Notes: generated by a model from the letters alone, not told the origin. Shown: positions 18,937 through 27,689, counted from the first letter of the stretch. The stretch: DNA of 42,744 bases from Rhodospirillales bacterium (GCA_903970615.1 CAJCJH010000018.1:1-42744); one strand, 5' to 3'. Program-made: numbers and translations.

Positions 18937-19725
18937 ATGTCGATCACCCTCAAAAACGCTGAAGAGCAGCAGCTCATGCGCACCGCCGGCCGCGCGGCTG
19001 CAAGCGTGCTCGAAATGATCGCCCCGCACGTGAAAGCCGGCGTCACCACCGATACGCTGGACAAGCTGTGCCATGACTATATCGTCAACGAATTGAAGGC
19101 GATCCCCGCCCCGCTTGGTTATGGCGGCACGCGCGAGCGTCCGCCGTTTCCGAAGTCGGTTTGCACTTCGGTGAATCATGTGGTCTGCCACGGCATTCCG
19201 GGCGATAAACAGCTCAAGCGCGGCGATATCGTCAATATCGATGTGACGGTGATCGTCGATGGTTTCCACGGCGATACCAGCCAGACATTCTTCATCGGCG
19301 AACCGTCGGTGATGGCGAAACGGCTGGTGGAAGTCACTCGCGAAGCGATGTTCGCAGGCATTCGCCGCGTGCGTCCCGGTGCGCGGCTGGGCGATATCGG
19401 CCATGCCGTGCAGCAGCTGGCTGAGGCGAACCAGTTTTCGATCGTGCGCGAATATTGCGGCCACGGCATCGGCCGCGTGTTCCATGAAGATCCACAGATT
19501 CTGCATTACGGCCGCCCCGGTTCGGGCATGGAATTGAAACCGGGCATGACGTTCACCGTCGAGCCGATGCTCAATGCCGGCCGCGCCGAAGTGCGCCTGC
19601 TGCCGGATGGCTGGACCGTCGTCACCAAGGATCACTCGCTGTCCGCGCAGTGGGAACATACTGTGCTTGTCACAGAAACGGGCGTGGAAATACTGACCTT
19701 GCGCACAGGCGAGCAGACGCATTGA
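18937..19725 (+). CDS. map: Methionine aminopeptidase type I
   Basis: Map removes the initiator Met from nascent proteins. The 262-aa protein has all five metal ligands in context: NIDVT and GDTSQTF (Asp), CGHGIGRVFHEDP (His), FTVEPM (Glu) and AQWEHT (Glu). VCHGIP carries the substrate-side His. Length matches the short type Ia enzyme. It is divergent from rpsB, as in E. coli, and heads map-glnD-dapD. The 345 bp between the two genes hold the rpsB promoter and leader; a map promoter is not obvious (a TACTAT at 18918 lacks a good -35). Confidence 0.97.
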   Translation: MSITLKNAEEQQLMRTAGRAAASVLEMIAPHVKAGVTTDTLDKLCHDYIVNELKAIPAPLGYGGTRERPPFPKSVCTSVNHVVCHGIPGDKQLKRGDIVNIDVTVIVDGFHGDTSQTFFIGEPSVMAKRLVEVTREAMFAGIRRVRPGARLGDIGHAVQQLAEANQFSIVREYCGHGIGRVFHEDPQILHYGRPGSGMELKPGMTFTVEPMLNAGRAEVRLLPDGWTVVTKDHSLSAQWEHTVLVTETGVEILTLRTGEQTH

Positions 19726-19756
19726 TCGTGGTATCGAACAGCGGTAAAGCGAGCGA

Positions 19757-22444
19757 ATGAGCGTAGAAACCGAGGCGGCCGACGACGAGGCAGCGGCAGT
19801 ATTCTCGCCACGGCGCGTGCGCGCGCGCCTGCGTATCGAGGGCGATAACAAGCCGGTCGCGGTTTTCCGCGCGACGCTCGACTGGGGCAAGAAGCGTCTC
19901 TTCGGCATGTTTCACGAAGGTGCGCCGACCGATTCACTGGTGCGCGCGCGGGCGCATCTGGTGGATGAAGTGCTGCATCAGGCCTGGCTGCGATACCTGC
20001 CGGAAAAGGCGCCCGGCCTGGCTTTGATCGCCGTCGGTGGCTATGGCCGCAGCGAACTGCTGCCGCACTCGGATATCGACCTGCTGGTATTGCACGCTGG
20101 CGAAACCCTCGGCGATCAGCAGAATGCGCTGGAAAACTTTTTCGCCTTTCTGTGGGATATCGGGCTGGAAGTCGGCAGCAGCGTGCGCACGCCCGAGCAA
20201 TGCGCCGGGCTTGCCGCGCAGGACATCACCGTCATCACCAACCTGATGGAATCGCGCCATCTGGTCGGCGATACGCATCTTTATGCGGACTTGCAATCGC
20301 GCATCACGCCGGATCGTCAGTGGCCGGTGGATCGATTCTTCAGCGCCAAACTCGAAGAGCAGCGCAAGCGCTATGCGAAATACGACGACTCCGGCTACAA
20401 GCTCGAACCGAATGTGAAGGAAGGCCCTGGCGGCCTGCGCGATATCCAGACCATCGCCTGGGTTACCAAGCGGCATTTCGGCCAGAGTTCACTGACCGAA
20501 CTGCGCGATCGCGGCTTTCTCACCAAACCCGAATGCGACGAACTGTTCGCCGGTCAGGATTTTCTCTGGCGCGTGCGTTTTGCGCTGCACATGATTACTG
20601 GCCGCCACGAAGATCGCCTGCTGTTCGACAACCAGATCAAGCTGGCGGAACTGTTCGGCTATGTGGATGAGGATCACAACAAGGCGGTCGAGCTGTTCAT
20701 GCAGCTTTATTACCGCACGATTAAATCGCTGTCGTGCCTGAACGATATGCTGATGCAGTTGTTCGAGGAAGCGATACTCGGCAAGGGCCACGACGAGCAA
20801 CCGAAAATACTGAGTCCGCGCTTCCAGATTCGCGGACGCTATATCGAAGCGACGTCCGACGATGTGTTCGCACGCCAGCCGACCGCGCTGATCGAAATCT
20901 TCGCGCTATTGCAGCGTCATCCGGAACTCGAAGGCATTCGTGCTTCGACCATCCGCATGATCCGCCGCGACTGCCGTTTGATCGACGCGCAGCGCAACGA
21001 CATCCGCGCCCGCGCGTTGTTCATCGGCCTGTTCCAGGAAGGCGATGGCCTCACCGGCGCCTTGCGGCAGATGAATCGCTACGGCGTGCTCGGCCGTTAC
21101 CTGCCCGCCTTCGGCCGTATCATCGGCCACATGCAATACGACCTGTTTCATACGCTCACGGTCGATGAACATTCGCTGCGCCTGGTGCGCAATCTGCGCC
21201 GGCTGGCGATGGAGCAGTTCAAGGACGAGCTGCCGTATTTCAGCCAGATCATGCAGACGATTCCGCGGCCGGAACTGCTCTATATCGCCGGACTCTTCCA
21301 CGACCTGGCGAAGGGCCGCGGCGGCGATCATTCCGAACTGGGCGCAATCGATGCTGCGCAATTCTGCCTCGATCATGGCCTCTCGCACGCAGATGCCGAT
21401 CTGGTCGCCTGGCTGGTTCGCTCGCACTTGATGATGTCGCTCACCGCGCAACGGCAGGACATCAGCAACCCGGAAATCGTCACCGCATTCGCCCAGCGCG
21501 TGAGCACGCGCAGCCAGCTCGATCATTTGCTGCTGCTGACCGTTTCAGACATCCGCGCGACCAATCCGGCACTGTGGAATTCCTGGCGCGACAGCTTGCT
21601 GCGCGATCTCTACCACAGCGCTGCACGGGCGCTCGAACGCGGCCTTGACAATCCGCTCAGCGAAGAAGAACGCATTGCGGAATTGAAACGCGCCGCACTC
21701 AAATTGCTGCGCGAGCAAGGCGTCGAACCGCAGTCGGCCGACGCGATCTGGACCCGTTTCGACAACGATTATTTCCTGCGTCACTCGCCGGCCGAACTGG
21801 CGTGGCATCTGCCCGCGATCGCCGCCGCGAACGACGAGCAATTGCCGCTGGTGCTGGTGGATGTGATCGACGGCTTCGGCACCACCGTTTTCGTCTACAC
21901 GCGCGACCGCGATCATCTGTTCGGCTTGACCACCGGTGTGCTGGCCAAGCTTGGGCTCAACATTCTCGATGCACGCATCAATACGTCCGCCGACGGCTAC
22001 GCACTCGATTCCTTCGTAGTGATGGAGAGCGACGGCGGCGCAGTAGACCCGAAAGTGCGCAAGCAGGAAATCCGCGAACGCCTGCGCGCCGTGATCGGCG
22101 ATCCGGCCATTTCAGTGGTCGATGTCAATCGTCGCCGCGCCAATCGGCTCAAGCATTTCGACACGCCAACCACCGTGCATTTCCGCCAGGATTCCGCGCG
22201 CAGCCGCACGGTGCTGGAACTGGTGGCGGCCGATCAGCCCGGTTTGCTGTCGATGGTCGGCCGCATTTTCCACAAACGCGGCGTGCTGCTCGAAGCCGCC
22301 AAGATCGCCACTATCGGCGAGCGCGCGGAAGACGTTTTTTTCATCACCGACCGGCAGCACAAACCGATCACCGATGAGAAGATACTTGAAGAATTGCGCC
22401 AGGTGATGAAGCGTACCTTCGACAATAGCGACCCCATCAAATAG
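19757..22444 (+). CDS. glnD: [Protein-PII] uridylyltransferase / uridylyl-removing enzyme
   Basis: GlnD senses glutamine and adds or removes UMP on PII proteins, which sets nitrogen control. The 895-aa protein has the nucleotidyltransferase motif GGYGRSELLPHSDIDLLV (about residues 94-111), the GPGGLRDIQTIAW signature, an HD domain (LFHDLAKGRGGDHSELG), and two C-terminal ACT domains (VFVYTRDRDHLFGLTTGVLA and VLELVAADQPGLLSMVGRIF). Length is normal. It is 31 bp after map. Confidence 0.97.
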   Translation: MSVETEAADDEAAAVFSPRRVRARLRIEGDNKPVAVFRATLDWGKKRLFGMFHEGAPTDSLVRARAHLVDEVLHQAWLRYLPEKAPGLALIAVGGYGRSELLPHSDIDLLVLHAGETLGDQQNALENFFAFLWDIGLEVGSSVRTPEQCAGLAAQDITVITNLMESRHLVGDTHLYADLQSRITPDRQWPVDRFFSAKLEEQRKRYAKYDDSGYKLEPNVKEGPGGLRDIQTIAWVTKRHFGQSSLTELRDRGFLTKPECDELFAGQDFLWRVRFALHMITGRHEDRLLFDNQIKLAELFGYVDEDHNKAVELFMQLYYRTIKSLSCLNDMLMQLFEEAILGKGHDEQPKILSPRFQIRGRYIEATSDDVFARQPTALIEIFALLQRHPELEGIRASTIRMIRRDCRLIDAQRNDIRARALFIGLFQEGDGLTGALRQMNRYGVLGRYLPAFGRIIGHMQYDLFHTLTVDEHSLRLVRNLRRLAMEQFKDELPYFSQIMQTIPRPELLYIAGLFHDLAKGRGGDHSELGAIDAAQFCLDHGLSHADADLVAWLVRSHLMMSLTAQRQDISNPEIVTAFAQRVSTRSQLDHLLLLTVSDIRATNPALWNSWRDSLLRDLYHSAARALERGLDNPLSEEERIAELKRAALKLLREQGVEPQSADAIWTRFDNDYFLRHSPAELAWHLPAIAAANDEQLPLVLVDVIDGFGTTVFVYTRDRDHLFGLTTGVLAKLGLNILDARINTSADGYALDSFVVMESDGGAVDPKVRKQEIRERLRAVIGDPAISVVDVNRRRANRLKHFDTPTTVHFRQDSARSRTVLELVAADQPGLLSMVGRIFHKRGVLLEAAKIATIGERAEDVFFITDRQHKPITDEKILEELRQVMKRTFDNSDPIK

Positions 22445-22463
22445 CTGGTAAAAAGCTGGCAAA

Positions 22464-22481
22464 GCCGGCGAAAGTGCCGGC
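22464..22481. other. Short perfect hairpin between glnD and dapD
   Basis: Two GCCGGC arms flank a 6-base loop in the 64-bp gap. No T-run follows on the plus strand. It could be a weak pause site or a REP-like remnant; nothing more can be said. Confidence 0.35.
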
Positions 22482-22508
22482 CACTCAACTCAAAAATTTA
22501 TCGAAGTC

Positions 22509-23330
22509 ATGAGCCACTCTGAATTGCGCAGCCTGATCGAAAGCGCTTGGGATCGTCGCGACACGCTCAACGCCGGGGATGCGGACCTGGCCGCGGCGGT
22601 CGAAACTGCGATCGGCTTGTTGGACAGCGGCACCGCGCGCGTGGCCGAACCTTCGCCATCTGGCTGGATCGTCAACGAATGGCTGAAGAAAGCCGTGCTG
22701 CTGTACTTTCGCCTGCACGACAATGCGACTATCGAAATGGGCCAGCTCAGCGGCTACGACAAAGTGCCGCTGAAGTTTGAAGGCTGGACGGCGGATCGAT
22801 TCAAGCAGGCCGGCGCGCGCATCGTGCCGCCGGCGACCGTGCGCCGCGGCTGCTACATCGCACCCGGTGCGATCCTGATGCCGAGTTTCGTCAACATCGG
22901 CGGCTATGTCGGCAAAGGCACGATGGTCGATACCTGGGCGACGGTTGGCTCCTGCGCGCAGATCGGCGCCGGCGTTCACTTAAGCGGCGGCGTCGGCATC
23001 GGCGGCGTGCTGGAACCGCTGCAAGCCTCGCCGACCATCATCGAGGACGACTGCTTCATCGGCGCGCGCAGCGAGATCGTCGAGGGCGTGATCGTCGAAC
23101 GCGGCGCGGTAATCTCGATGGGCGTTTTCATCGGACAGAGCACGCCGATCTACGACCGCGAAACGGGCGCGATCAGCTATGGCCGCGTGCCTCCCGGCGC
23201 CGTCGTCGTCGCCGGCTCGCTGCCGCGCGATGATGGCCGTTACAGCCTGAACTGCGCCGTGATCGTCAAGCGCGTCGACGCCCAAACTCGCTCGAAAGTC
23301 GGCATCAACGCGCTGTTGCGCGATCTTTGA
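22509..23330 (+). CDS. dapD: 2,3,4,5-tetrahydropyridine-2,6-dicarboxylate N-succinyltransferase
   Basis: DapD succinylates tetrahydrodipicolinate on the way to diaminopimelate and lysine. The 273-aa protein has an N-terminal helical domain, then a hexapeptide left-handed beta-helix ([45 protein letters not shown]) and the conserved end [20 protein letters not shown]. It completes the map-glnD-dapD order known from E. coli and its relatives. The ATG has only a weak ribosome site. Confidence 0.97.
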   Translation: MSHSELRSLIESAWDRRDTLNAGDADLAAAVETAIGLLDSGTARVAEPSPSGWIVNEWLKKAVLLYFRLHDNATIEMGQLSGYDKVPLKFEGWTADRFKQAGARIVPPATVRRGCYIAPGAILMPSFVNIGGYVGKGTMVDTWATVGSCAQIGAGVHLSGGVGIGGVLEPLQASPTIIEDDCFIGARSEIVEGVIVERGAVISMGVFIGQSTPIYDRETGAISYGRVPPGAVVVAGSLPRDDGRYSLNCAVIVKRVDAQTRSKVGINALLRDL

Positions 23331-23415
23331 ATCGAGAGAGAGGCGACCGATTCCAAACTCCGCATTCGCCAGCGGCGCAGCCAGTGGTTAAACTGATCGC
23401 GTAAGCATCAATATT

Positions 23416-23492
23416 CGGGGCGTAGCTCAGCCTGGTAGAGCGCCTGCTTTGGGAGCAGGAAGTCGCAAGTTCGAATCCTGTCGCCCCGACCA
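23416..23492 (+). tRNA. tRNA-Pro (anticodon UGG)
   Basis: A full cloverleaf is visible: acceptor arms CGGGGCG/CGCCCCG, D-arm GCTC..GAGC, anticodon stem CCTGC/GCAGG around TTTGGGA (anticodon TGG), T-loop GTTCGAATC and an encoded CCA end. It is the probable integration target of the element that starts right after it. Confidence 0.97.
23451..23492 (+). other. Candidate left attachment site (attL) in the tRNA-Pro 3' half
   Basis: A tyrosine integrase gene starts 95 bp beyond the tRNA in the same direction, the usual arrangement when the 3' end of a tRNA gene serves as attB. I found no second copy of the tRNA end downstream in the window, so the exact core and attR cannot be defined. The site is inferred. 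Confidence 0.6.
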
Positions 23493-23494
23493 CT

Positions 23495-23521
23495 AAATAC
23501 CTGAATTAGATAGTATTTTTT
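23495..23521 (+). terminator. Weak terminator after tRNA-Pro
   Basis: AAATAC pairs with GTATTT around a 12-base loop and runs into a block of seven Ts. The stem is AT-rich. It could end the tRNA transcript. Confidence 0.4.
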
Positions 23522-23557
23522 TACTTCTGGTTCCAATACCGATGCGTTATCTTGGCG

Positions 23558-23577
23558 ATCTGCACTCTATCTGCACT
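23558..23577. repeat. Two direct repeats ATCTGCACT just before the integrase gene
   Basis: ATCTGCACT occurs at 23558-23566 and 23569-23577, a period of 11 bp (one helical turn), ending 10 bp before the integrase ATG. Such phased repeats often bind integrase arms, Xis or a repressor; which one applies here is unknown. Confidence 0.5.
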
Positions 23578-23587
23578 GGAGTAGGTC

Positions 23588-24778
23588 ATGGCTTCGATAA
23601 GCAAGCGGGAACATCTCGGGACTGGCGGCAAAACCGTGGTCAAATACGACGCGACAATTACGCGTCGCGGAGTACGCCGCCAAACGAAAACGTTTTCGAC
23701 GAAGGCTGCGGCTGAAATGTGGGCTCGTAGAGTTGAAGGCGACATCGAATCTGGTACCTGGACTGATCTTTCTGCCGCCAAGCAAATGACCGTCGGACAG
23801 GCTTTGGATGTGTACGTGGTTGAAGTGGTGCCGCGCTTAAAATCCGCAGCTTGCGAACCGTTCAAAGCAAAAAATTTAAAAAGCCGCTTAGGCAAGCTGC
23901 CACTTTCTGCAATTTCATCAAGCGATCTTGCCCGTTATCGAGATGCGAGACTTTCGGACCGCGTAAGGCGTCCGGTTGGAACCAAGGGCGGCGGAACGAT
24001 CGAGATTGATCGAAAGGTCTCGCCGCAGACAGTTAAACATGAACTGGGAATGCTCAATAGAGCCTTGGCCCATGTCGAGCATGAGCATGGAATTGCTTTC
24101 CCTCGGGGTCGACCACGTCTCGACCATCGACGTAGTAATGCCCTTTCTCTGCCTCCGGGGCGCGATCGCATTCTGACTACTGCGGAGACAGACCGCCTGC
24201 AGTCCGCCTGTACCTTTGGTGAAGGGAAAAGTGACGGCCCTTATGCGAGCATGAAGGCATCAAGGTCGCCTTGGTTGTGGCCGATCGTTGAGTTTGCGAT
24301 GGAGACTGCGGCCCGTCGCGGCGAAATTCTTGCCCTGCGGTGGCGTGACGTCGACTTTATTGAGGGTACCGTTACGCTCAAGAACAAGAAAACTCAGCGC
24401 AGCAAAACACCGGAAAACAGAACTATTCCAATGTCGCCGCGTGTTAGAGAAATTCTGCGTGGACTCCCTAATTCATCAGACCCTTCCAGTAATGTCTGCG
24501 GTCGGATCACTGCAAGTGCGCTTGCACAGCAGTTCAAACGGGCATTGAGGCGAGCGGAAATTTCAAATTTTCATTTTCAGGATCTTCGTCATGTTGGCGC
24601 CACCCGACTGGCTTCAATCCTGAATGGTGATCTATTGATGATTGCTGATATGACGGGACATCAGGACATTAGGATGCTTCGTCGCTATGTAGCGCCTCGT
24701 CGCGCGGAAATCGCTCGGCTACTCGATCAAGCTCCCGCAGCGATTAACCCGAAGCTTCACGTGTCTCGGCGGAAGTAA
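23588..24778 (+). CDS. Tyrosine-type site-specific integrase
   Basis: The 396-aa protein is a phage/ICE-type tyrosine recombinase that should insert and excise the element at tRNA-Pro. It has an N-terminal arm-binding part (about 1-60), a SAM-like core-binding domain (about 65-180), and a catalytic domain. Box I is visible as ETAARRGEILALRW, the Lys strand as TLKNKKTQR, box II as FQDLRHVGATRLA, then MTGHQDIRMLRRYVAP with GH and the Tyr nucleophile. The first residue of the HxxR motif is Gln (QDLR) instead of His, which is a conservative but uncommon change. ATG 23588 follows GGAG by 6 bases. The region is less GC-rich than the host genes, consistent with transfer. Confidence 0.92.
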   Translation: MASISKREHLGTGGKTVVKYDATITRRGVRRQTKTFSTKAAAEMWARRVEGDIESGTWTDLSAAKQMTVGQALDVYVVEVVPRLKSAACEPFKAKNLKSRLGKLPLSAISSSDLARYRDARLSDRVRRPVGTKGGGTIEIDRKVSPQTVKHELGMLNRALAHVEHEHGIAFPRGRPRLDHRRSNALSLPPGRDRILTTAETDRLQSACTFGEGKSDGPYASMKASRSPWLWPIVEFAMETAARRGEILALRWRDVDFIEGTVTLKNKKTQRSKTPENRTIPMSPRVREILRGLPNSSDPSSNVCGRITASALAQQFKRALRRAEISNFHFQDLRHVGATRLASILNGDLLMIADMTGHQDIRMLRRYVAPRRAEIARLLDQAPAAINPKLHVSRRK

Positions 24779-24867
24779 AAAGTCACGCCGACGAATTTGA
24801 TAGCAAACATCTCTGTTACCACGGAGTAATACTCAGAGCCAATCGGACGTCGATAAACTTCATAGCG

Positions 24868-25131
24868 CTAACTGCGTCGAAAAATTCGCTCGATTTTTAC
24901 GAGTTCGTGTTGTTCTCGCTTCTCCATCCAGCGCATGACTGTTTCAACACGCCAGCGCAATGGACGCTGCCAATACGCCGGTGGCAATTTTTCTGGGGCG
25001 CGGCTGCGCAACGTCAGGATCGTTGCTTTCGGAATTTGGGCAAGACTTGAGAAACCTTGTATGTCTAGGACAGCCGATTCATTTGAGATTATTTGCAAGG
25101 CGTTCACAGATGGCCTGATTCGTTCCTTCAT
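24868..25131 (-). CDS. Small AlpA/Xis-like DNA-binding protein, candidate excisionase
   Basis: This 87-aa basic protein has a segment SSLAQIPKATILTLRSRAPE followed by LPPAYW..RPLRWRVETVMRWMEK. That is the layout of AlpA/MerR-like winged helix proteins (a helix-turn-helix, an LP turn, and an RW....V..W end), a group that includes recombination directionality factors. The start at ATG 25131 is my choice; the frame extends to GTG 25161 or TTG 25164. It lies between the integrase and the conjugation genes and directly downstream of a promoter shared with virB1. An excisionase role is inferred from size, fold and place. The 89 bp between it and the integrase stop hold nothing I can name. Confidence 0.65.
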   Translation of the reverse strand: MKERIRPSVNALQIISNESAVLDIQGFSSLAQIPKATILTLRSRAPEKLPPAYWQRPLRWRVETVMRWMEKREQHELVKIERIFRRS

Positions 25132-25180
25132 ATCGCTCAATGCCTTTGGTGTCCGCCGCACCAAATTTCAGCGGCAACAC

Positions 25181-25225
25181 ATTTCAACACTGGACGTGAG
25201 TGGCGTCACTAGCATTTATGCTAGT
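25181..25225 (-). promoter_or_regulatory. LuxR/TraR-box-like promoter of the excisionase-like gene
   Basis: An 18-bp dyad, ACTAGCATTTATGCTAGT (25208-25225, one mismatch in the centre), is followed on the minus strand by GTGACG (25204-25209), a 17-bp spacer and TGAAAT (25181-25186). With a start at about 25174, the dyad is centred at -42.5 and overlaps the -35 by two bases. That is the standard layout of LuxR-activated promoters. A near-identical copy stands at 37843-37887. The downstream gene starts 13-43 nt after the predicted transcription start. Confidence 0.7.
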
Positions 25226-25231
25226 CGTCAA

Positions 25232-25470
25232 AAATAAAATCTGGCTTGGAAGTAAGCGTACGCTGACCACCGCTTAGAGTTAGCGGTTAAGAGTGTGGAA
25301 GATGCGTGCTCCTCCGTGGGCATATCAAGTGCCCATCTAAATTAGGTGGGCACGATGTCCCAGGATTTGTCGGGCCGGATCATGCTAGTAGCTTAGCCGT
25401 ATCGGCCGTTGCTGTTGATCCGATGCTTCGGGCATCAATGGAGAGCTGTCGCCGATCGGCATAGCGAAAA
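25232..25470. other. Non-coding stretch with iterated inverted repeats, possible oriT region
   Basis: No gene is supported here. The region holds ACCGCT/AGCGGT (25269-25287), a GTGGGCA-TGCCCA-GTGGGCAC set (25316-25353) and GATGC/GCATC around TTCGG (25422-25436). It lies between the virD4 end and the excisionase promoter, a position where an origin of transfer could be, but no known nic sequence is recognised. None of the hairpins is followed by a T-run in the leftward direction. Confidence 0.3.
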
Positions 25471-25680
25471 TCACCAGCGCGAACGGTCCTGCTGTCGCTC
25501 GAGTTCACGCACTCCCCGATGCCGGATCAATTCCGGTAACGGTTGGTCACGTAGCAGATGACCGCGGATGTAGTCTTTCGTGATCCGCTCGAATTTCAGG
25601 CGATACGCCGCATCCTTGATGAACTTCGCAGCGAAACGCAGGATCGGCAGGTTTAGCAGTGACTTCTGCCGACCCCACAC
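25471..25680 (-). pseudogene. Probable displaced C-terminus of VirD4 (frameshift) or small overlapping gene
   Basis: A 69-codon frame, one base off the virD4 frame, has coding-like codon use and a sensible sequence (ILRFAAKFIKDAAYRLKFER, then PELIRHRGVRELERQQD). In the virD4 frame the same DNA gives Pro/Cys/Ser-rich text with no character. Taking one base from the CCCC run at 25673-25676 joins the two frames as MIDQFGVGRQKSLLNLP and gives a single 738-aa VirD4 ending at 25471. I think this is the true end of VirD4, cut off by a one-base insertion or sequencing error. A GTG at 25680 could alternatively start a small separate protein. Confidence 0.6.
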
Positions 25681-27688
25681 CGAACTGGTCGATCATGAAG
25701 ACCGCATGCAGCGATCTCATTTTGTCTTCGTCCAATTCATCAGCTGGAATTTCGATACGCGAAAAATCCAGGTCTAAATCGTCAAGGTCATCCTTCATGG
25801 TTTCAGCATTGCTCTCGTCTGTCATCGATCGGCGATCCGCCGACAAGGGAACCGTATATAAATCCGGCTGGTCTGCACCCGGATTCAGAAAGTCATCATT
25901 ACGATCCAGGTTGAGTAGCGCTGCGAGTGAGCTCTCCGACACCGATACCGCAAACGAATTGGTTGTTTCGGAAACACTCGGTCGAGCGGTTCTTGTTGAT
26001 ACGGCTGGCTCGACATGCACTAGCTCTAGCTGTGTGCGGATTTCAAGTAAGGGAACTGCCGGCGCCCTCATCAGACGTTCTTTGAAGATTTTTTCCCGGT
26101 AGTAATAAATCTTCTTGCACTGAATCGGCGGCGTACCTTCCGTCAGTAAAAGACTATTAGTCGGCCCGATATCCCGAACTTCCTGCGGCAGCAACAAAGC
26201 CCGCGGCAGCTCGAAGCTCGATTGCGATGCCATTTTCTTGACGAAGAATCCCTTGCCCTTCGACTCCGATCGACCCTTGATCGTGTCGTAGCCCAGGCTA
26301 TCGCTGATCTCCTTGCACACCGCAAACTCCCGCGGCGCGAATACGATCTGCAGAGCATGGTTGACGATGAAGGTGTCGGCGCCATCCTTGCCGTAGACCT
26401 CCCGAATCTGTGCGGGTGATTGGATGATCGGCAGCATGCGCAGGTTGTAGCCGGCGATATAGCCGATCCCCTTGGCCAGCACATTGATCTTGCCGATCGC
26501 CGTGAACTCATCCATCAGCATCAAACAGGAATATTTCAGGGCCGGATTCTGCTGCGGTAGTTGCTGCGTATTGGCATCGAGCGCAATCTGGAACAGCAGG
26601 TTGACGATCGGCTGCAAACGATCGAGGTTGTCGGGTGTAATGCCGATGTAGACCGACATCCGGCGCGTGCGCAGTTCCCGAAGATCGAAGTCGTTGGCGG
26701 AAGTCGCCGCGTCGACGACCGGGTTCAGCCACAGCTCCAGCCGCGAGGTGAACGTTTTCTTGATCGAACTGCGGGTGTTCTCGGACGTGACGCCGATGTA
26801 ATCGTTGAGCGCGGTCTGACACTCAAGGGACAATGGATGACTAGTCTTCGCGCGAGCATCAATTATGTTGGTGAAATGCTTTGCCGTTTCGATCCGAGTC
26901 AGCGTGCAACGAAGCACCTGGCCCAGCGTGCGCGGTAGCGAGGGTGTCTCGATCAGGTACAGCACGATGCCGACAAACAGCGAACGGCAGGATGCATTCC
27001 AGATCGGATCGACATTCGGCAGATCGGGATACAGCATGTTGGCGATCTTCTGAACGCTGTTGATCCGGAACGCCGGATCATCGCTGACATAGCCGAGCGG
27101 ATTGAAGCGATGCGTGCGCCGATCGGCGGCGGCAGGGTTGAACAGAAAACAGGGCTGGCCGTGCGTGGCGCGATAGCCGGCCGTCAGATCCCAGTTCTCC
27201 TGCTTGATGTCGAGCACCACCACCGAGTCGGGCCAGTTGAGGAGATTCGGAATAACGATACCCACACCCTTTCCCGAACGGGTCGGGGCCGCCATCAATA
27301 CATGCTGCTGTCCGCCGAACACCAGAAAGCGCGAGCCACGCTTGCCGACGATGATGCCGGTATCGGACATCAGGCCGGCCTTGCGAATCTGACGCTCGTT
27401 AGCGAACCGGGCAACGCCATAGGTCGAGCGCGGCCGCTTATGTAATAGCAATAGGACAGGCAGGATCAACACACCCGCACTAAGAAACCCGGACACGGCG
27501 AGAGGTCCGTCACGCAGCTGCGGGTAGTCTCCGAAATACCTCAGCCAAATGCCGAGCCGGTAATAGCGCATCGGCACATGGATTAGCTTCAGCAGGATCG
27601 CACCGGATAGAAAAAGCCATGTCGGCAGACCCAGCGCAACGGCGGCGATTGCGATGCCCAACTTTGCCGACTTGGGGAAACCGATCAA
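25547..27688 (-). CDS. virD4: Type IV secretion coupling protein VirD4 (TraG family)
   Basis: VirD4 is the inner-membrane ATPase that brings the relaxase-DNA complex to the secretion channel. The product has two N-terminal membrane segments (about 10-36 and 63-83), Walker A APTRSGKG (134-141) and Walker B LMLMDEF (389-395), with the all-alpha domain between. The TTG start at 27688 has GAGG 7 bases upstream and lies one base after the virB11 stop. The acidic tail (KDDLDDLDLDF) is followed by a likely frameshift near 25675, after which the final ~45 residues in this frame look wrong. Activity may survive because the ATPase core is intact. Confidence 0.93.
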   Translation of the reverse strand: MIGFPKSAKLGIAIAAVALGLPTWLFLSGAILLKLIHVPMRYYRLGIWLRYFGDYPQLRDGPLAVSGFLSAGVLILPVLLLLHKRPRSTYGVARFANERQIRKAGLMSDTGIIVGKRGSRFLVFGGQQHVLMAAPTRSGKGVGIVIPNLLNWPDSVVVLDIKQENWDLTAGYRATHGQPCFLFNPAAADRRTHRFNPLGYVSDDPAFRINSVQKIANMLYPDLPNVDPIWNASCRSLFVGIVLYLIETPSLPRTLGQVLRCTLTRIETAKHFTNIIDARAKTSHPLSLECQTALNDYIGVTSENTRSSIKKTFTSRLELWLNPVVDAATSANDFDLRELRTRRMSVYIGITPDNLDRLQPIVNLLFQIALDANTQQLPQQNPALKYSCLMLMDEFTAIGKINVLAKGIGYIAGYNLRMLPIIQSPAQIREVYGKDGADTFIVNHALQIVFAPREFAVCKEISDSLGYDTIKGRSESKGKGFFVKKMASQSSFELPRALLLPQEVRDIGPTNSLLLTEGTPPIQCKKIYYYREKIFKERLMRAPAVPLLEIRTQLELVHVEPAVSTRTARPSVSETTNSFAVSVSESSLAALLNLDRNDDFLNPGADQPDLYTVPLSADRRSMTDESNAETMKDDLDDLDLDFSRIEIPADELDEDKMRSLHAVFMIDQFGVGSAEVTAKPADPAFRCEVHQGCGVSPEIRADHERLHPRSSAT

Positions 27689-27689
27689 C

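Noticed and set aside
25381-25400. Third copy of the 18-bp dyad around CATGCTAGTAGC
   Set aside because: Only one half (ATGCTAGT) is present; the other arm is missing and there is no matching promoter spacing.
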